From Epithemia pelagica (Eukaryota; Bacillariophyta; Bacillariophyceae; Surirellales; Surirellaceae): a stretch of 64,000 bases of DNA. Under the pieces are notes generated by a model, which was given only the letters and a program-made list of their open reading frames with translations, did no database searches and was not told the DNA's origin. Shown here piece by piece: positions 62,779-64,000 of the stretch (position 1 is its first letter; each line of letters begins with the position of its first letter). Made by a program: the position numbers and the translations under genes. The DNA is taken from contig OX337238.1 of the NCBI GenBank assembly GCA_946965045.2, forward strand, positions 2,976,001 to 3,040,000. The letters are read 5' to 3'.

Positions 62779-63181
62779 GGTGGTTCGCTCGGTTCCCGTT
62801 TTCGATATTTTTTAAAACCGCGACTGACTTTTTAGCGCTATGTCCAGCGAGTCTAAGTTAGGGGGTGCCCCTCCTTATAAGTTTCATATCTTTCATCGCT
62901 CTATCCACCCCCCCAAGATAACTTCTCTCTCTAAGCGAAGACGAATACGAACAGTCACCATGAGATGTGGACACTAGAATCAAAAGAGCATTTTTACTTT
63001 GGTGTACTACTATAATATGAAGGCTATCATGAATCCAAACATTTGTTTTGAGGCCGTCATTTGATCACAGCTCCTGCTCTCAGGCTCGTCAGCTACAGAT
63101 CGTGCGTCTACAAAGTCGACAAGTATGCCAGTTGGTTTGTTTTGGTCCACCGTGGTAGTCGACACCCATTTCAGCGCATTT
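62779..63181. other. Intergenic between BTB-like and J-domain genes
   Basis: Promoter side of the BTB-like gene and 3' side of the J-domain gene. TTTTTTAAAACCGCGACTG and a C-rich CCACCCCCCCAAG stretch are seen; no gene. Confidence 0.4.
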
Positions 63182-64000
63182 TTACGAGTCGCCTGCATTT
63201 TCTTTGTCAGCGTGTTTTCTTTCAAGCTCCTTGTCGTATTTTTGTTTTGATTTCCAATTGCATAGCGTGTTCCGGGCCTCTAACAGGAGCCGAAAGATAA
63301 CGGCAGAATCCTCTTGGTTACGTTTGTCTGGGTGAAAAATCTTGGAAAGCTCGCTGAATTTGCTGCGAATAGTTTTGGCCGACGCATCCGGCGCAACACC
63401 CAAAATATCATAGTGAGTTGCATCTTCGCGGTAAAATACTGCCACATCATCTTGGGGATTGGTCTTGAATTCCAACAACAACTGGCTTGTCTTTGTTCGC
63501 GCATCATGATCTCGTGTGAAATGATCTCTACGACGACTTTCTCGCTCCTCTAGATACTTTTGCTTCACGTCATTGCTCTCAAAGGCAGTTTTGGTTCGCT
63601 TAATGCCATTCATTTCTTCCAAATACTGAAATATTTCTGAACGACTGGCCGACCCATTTGCCAATGCCTCTCGAAATGCAATAGTACGGTAGTGATCTCG
63701 TTCAGCCCGTCGGACAGTTTCTCTATCCGTACGCAGCTTTCGTCCATACATTTTCTTGCGTCGTTTGTCCAAAAACGAATACAGCTTTCTGGATCTTCGC
63801 ATCTCATCCATTTTATCACTGGTCACATCAAGTTCTTTCCCAAGTTGTTCGCCATTCAGTACCATGCTGTTGGAGGATGCAACACTGAGAGTCCACTCGA
63901 CATTCAACTTGATAGCTGCTAAAACCTGAAAACTTACCTGAAACTTCCATCCTTTCCCTGACGTGCACATCGACCTTTGATTTGCACTTCCTCCGATAAA
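63182..64000 (-). CDS. J-domain (DnaJ-like) protein, 5' end beyond the window
   Basis: C-terminal J domain of about 65 residues: THYDILGVAPDASAKTIRSK, then FSELSKIFHPDKRNQED with the diagnostic HPD tripeptide, then LLLEARNTLCNWKSKQKYD. It would stimulate the ATPase of an Hsp70 partner. Upstream is a Lys/Arg/Glu-rich, probably helical region. The frame stays open to the right edge. A CAGGTAAGT sequence at about 63931-63939 is a good splice donor, with a TTTTCAG close behind, so an exon boundary may lie here. The first in-frame ATG inside the window is at 63970; whether it is the start cannot be decided. A C-terminal rather than N-terminal J domain is found in several eukaryotic J proteins. No link to the kelch genes is evident. 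Confidence 0.8.
   Translation of the reverse strand, partial: FIGGSANQRSMCTSGKGWKFQVSFQVLAAIKLNVEWTLSVASSNSMVLNGEQLGKELDVTSDKMDEMRRSRKLYSFLDKRRKKMYGRKLRTDRETVRRAERDHYRTIAFREALANGSASRSEIFQYLEEMNGIKRTKTAFESNDVKQKYLEERESRRRDHFTRDHDARTKTSQLLLEFKTNPQDDVAVFYREDATHYDILGVAPDASAKTIRSKFSELSKIFHPDKRNQEDSAVIFRLLLEARNTLCNWKSKQKYDKELERKHADKENAGDS

Noticed and set aside
1-64000. Transposase, reverse transcriptase, integrase, CRISPR array, tRNA or rRNA
   Set aside because: No frame shows such domains, there is no regularly spaced short palindromic array, and no cloverleaf or rRNA core was recognised by eye. A tRNAscan and profile search could overturn this.

Overview
The window is nuclear DNA of a eukaryote. 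Introns are short (about 75-170 nt, GT..AG), intergenic spaces are long and repeat-rich, and the recognisable genes are eukaryotic: a J-domain protein, an arrestin-like protein with a PPxY motif, and a five-exon bifunctional aldehyde/alcohol dehydrogenase (AdhE) with a mitochondrial-type leader. This mix fits a stramenopile alga, most likely a diatom. That assignment is an inference; no rRNA, tRNA or organelle marker is present to fix it.

The window is dominated by local gene families. (1) An array of eleven closely related intronless genes for six-bladed kelch beta-propeller proteins of about 390-404 aa, all on the + strand, starting at 3030, 6183, 9766, 17615, 23802, 34357, 38679, 42344, 47839, 51147 and 60433 (called K1 to K11). 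Seven are open (K1, K3, K5, K6, K8, K10, K11) and four are broken (K2, K4, K7, K9). Two short kelch relics, one older kelch gene with a probable intron (52748-54277, minus) and one decayed minus-strand kelch gene (56395-57740) accompany them. (2) 'Family R': a long Ser/Gln/Asn/Asp-rich protein with one C-terminal transmembrane helix, intact only at 30293-32941 (minus), with four degraded copies at 1-770, 11205-12960, 35770-36400 and 43855-44475. (3) Two minus-strand BTB/T1-like genes (55013-55933 and 61906-62778).

In several units a family R gene or remnant (minus) lies back to back with a kelch gene (plus), separated by shared promoter modules: 1-4199, 30293-35568, 35770-39896, and, with an extra gene inserted, 43855-49044. 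The pair seems to have been duplicated as a divergent unit and then eroded by deletion, nonsense mutation and frameshift. Larger blocks are also duplicated: 2040-3029 with 37738-38678, and 7394-9582 with 49045-50984.

Single-copy genes sit between array members: the arrestin-like gene (19447-21595), a polytopic membrane protein (22026-22853, minus), adhE (25856-29337), a small coiled-coil protein (29621-29986, minus), an unrecognised gene with three apparent frame breaks (44619-46191, minus) and a J-domain gene running off the right edge (63182-64000, minus). A complex repeat island (13458-15660) has a 342-bp tandem array flanked by two arrays of the same 11-bp minisatellite.

The most notable signal is in the kelch array. 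Most of each protein is nearly invariant, but one to three residues just before the strand-A His/Ser-Ala of blades 1, 2, 5 and 6 differ in almost every copy. In kelch propellers this position faces the ligand-binding pocket. The array therefore looks like a diversifying binding repertoire on a fixed scaffold.
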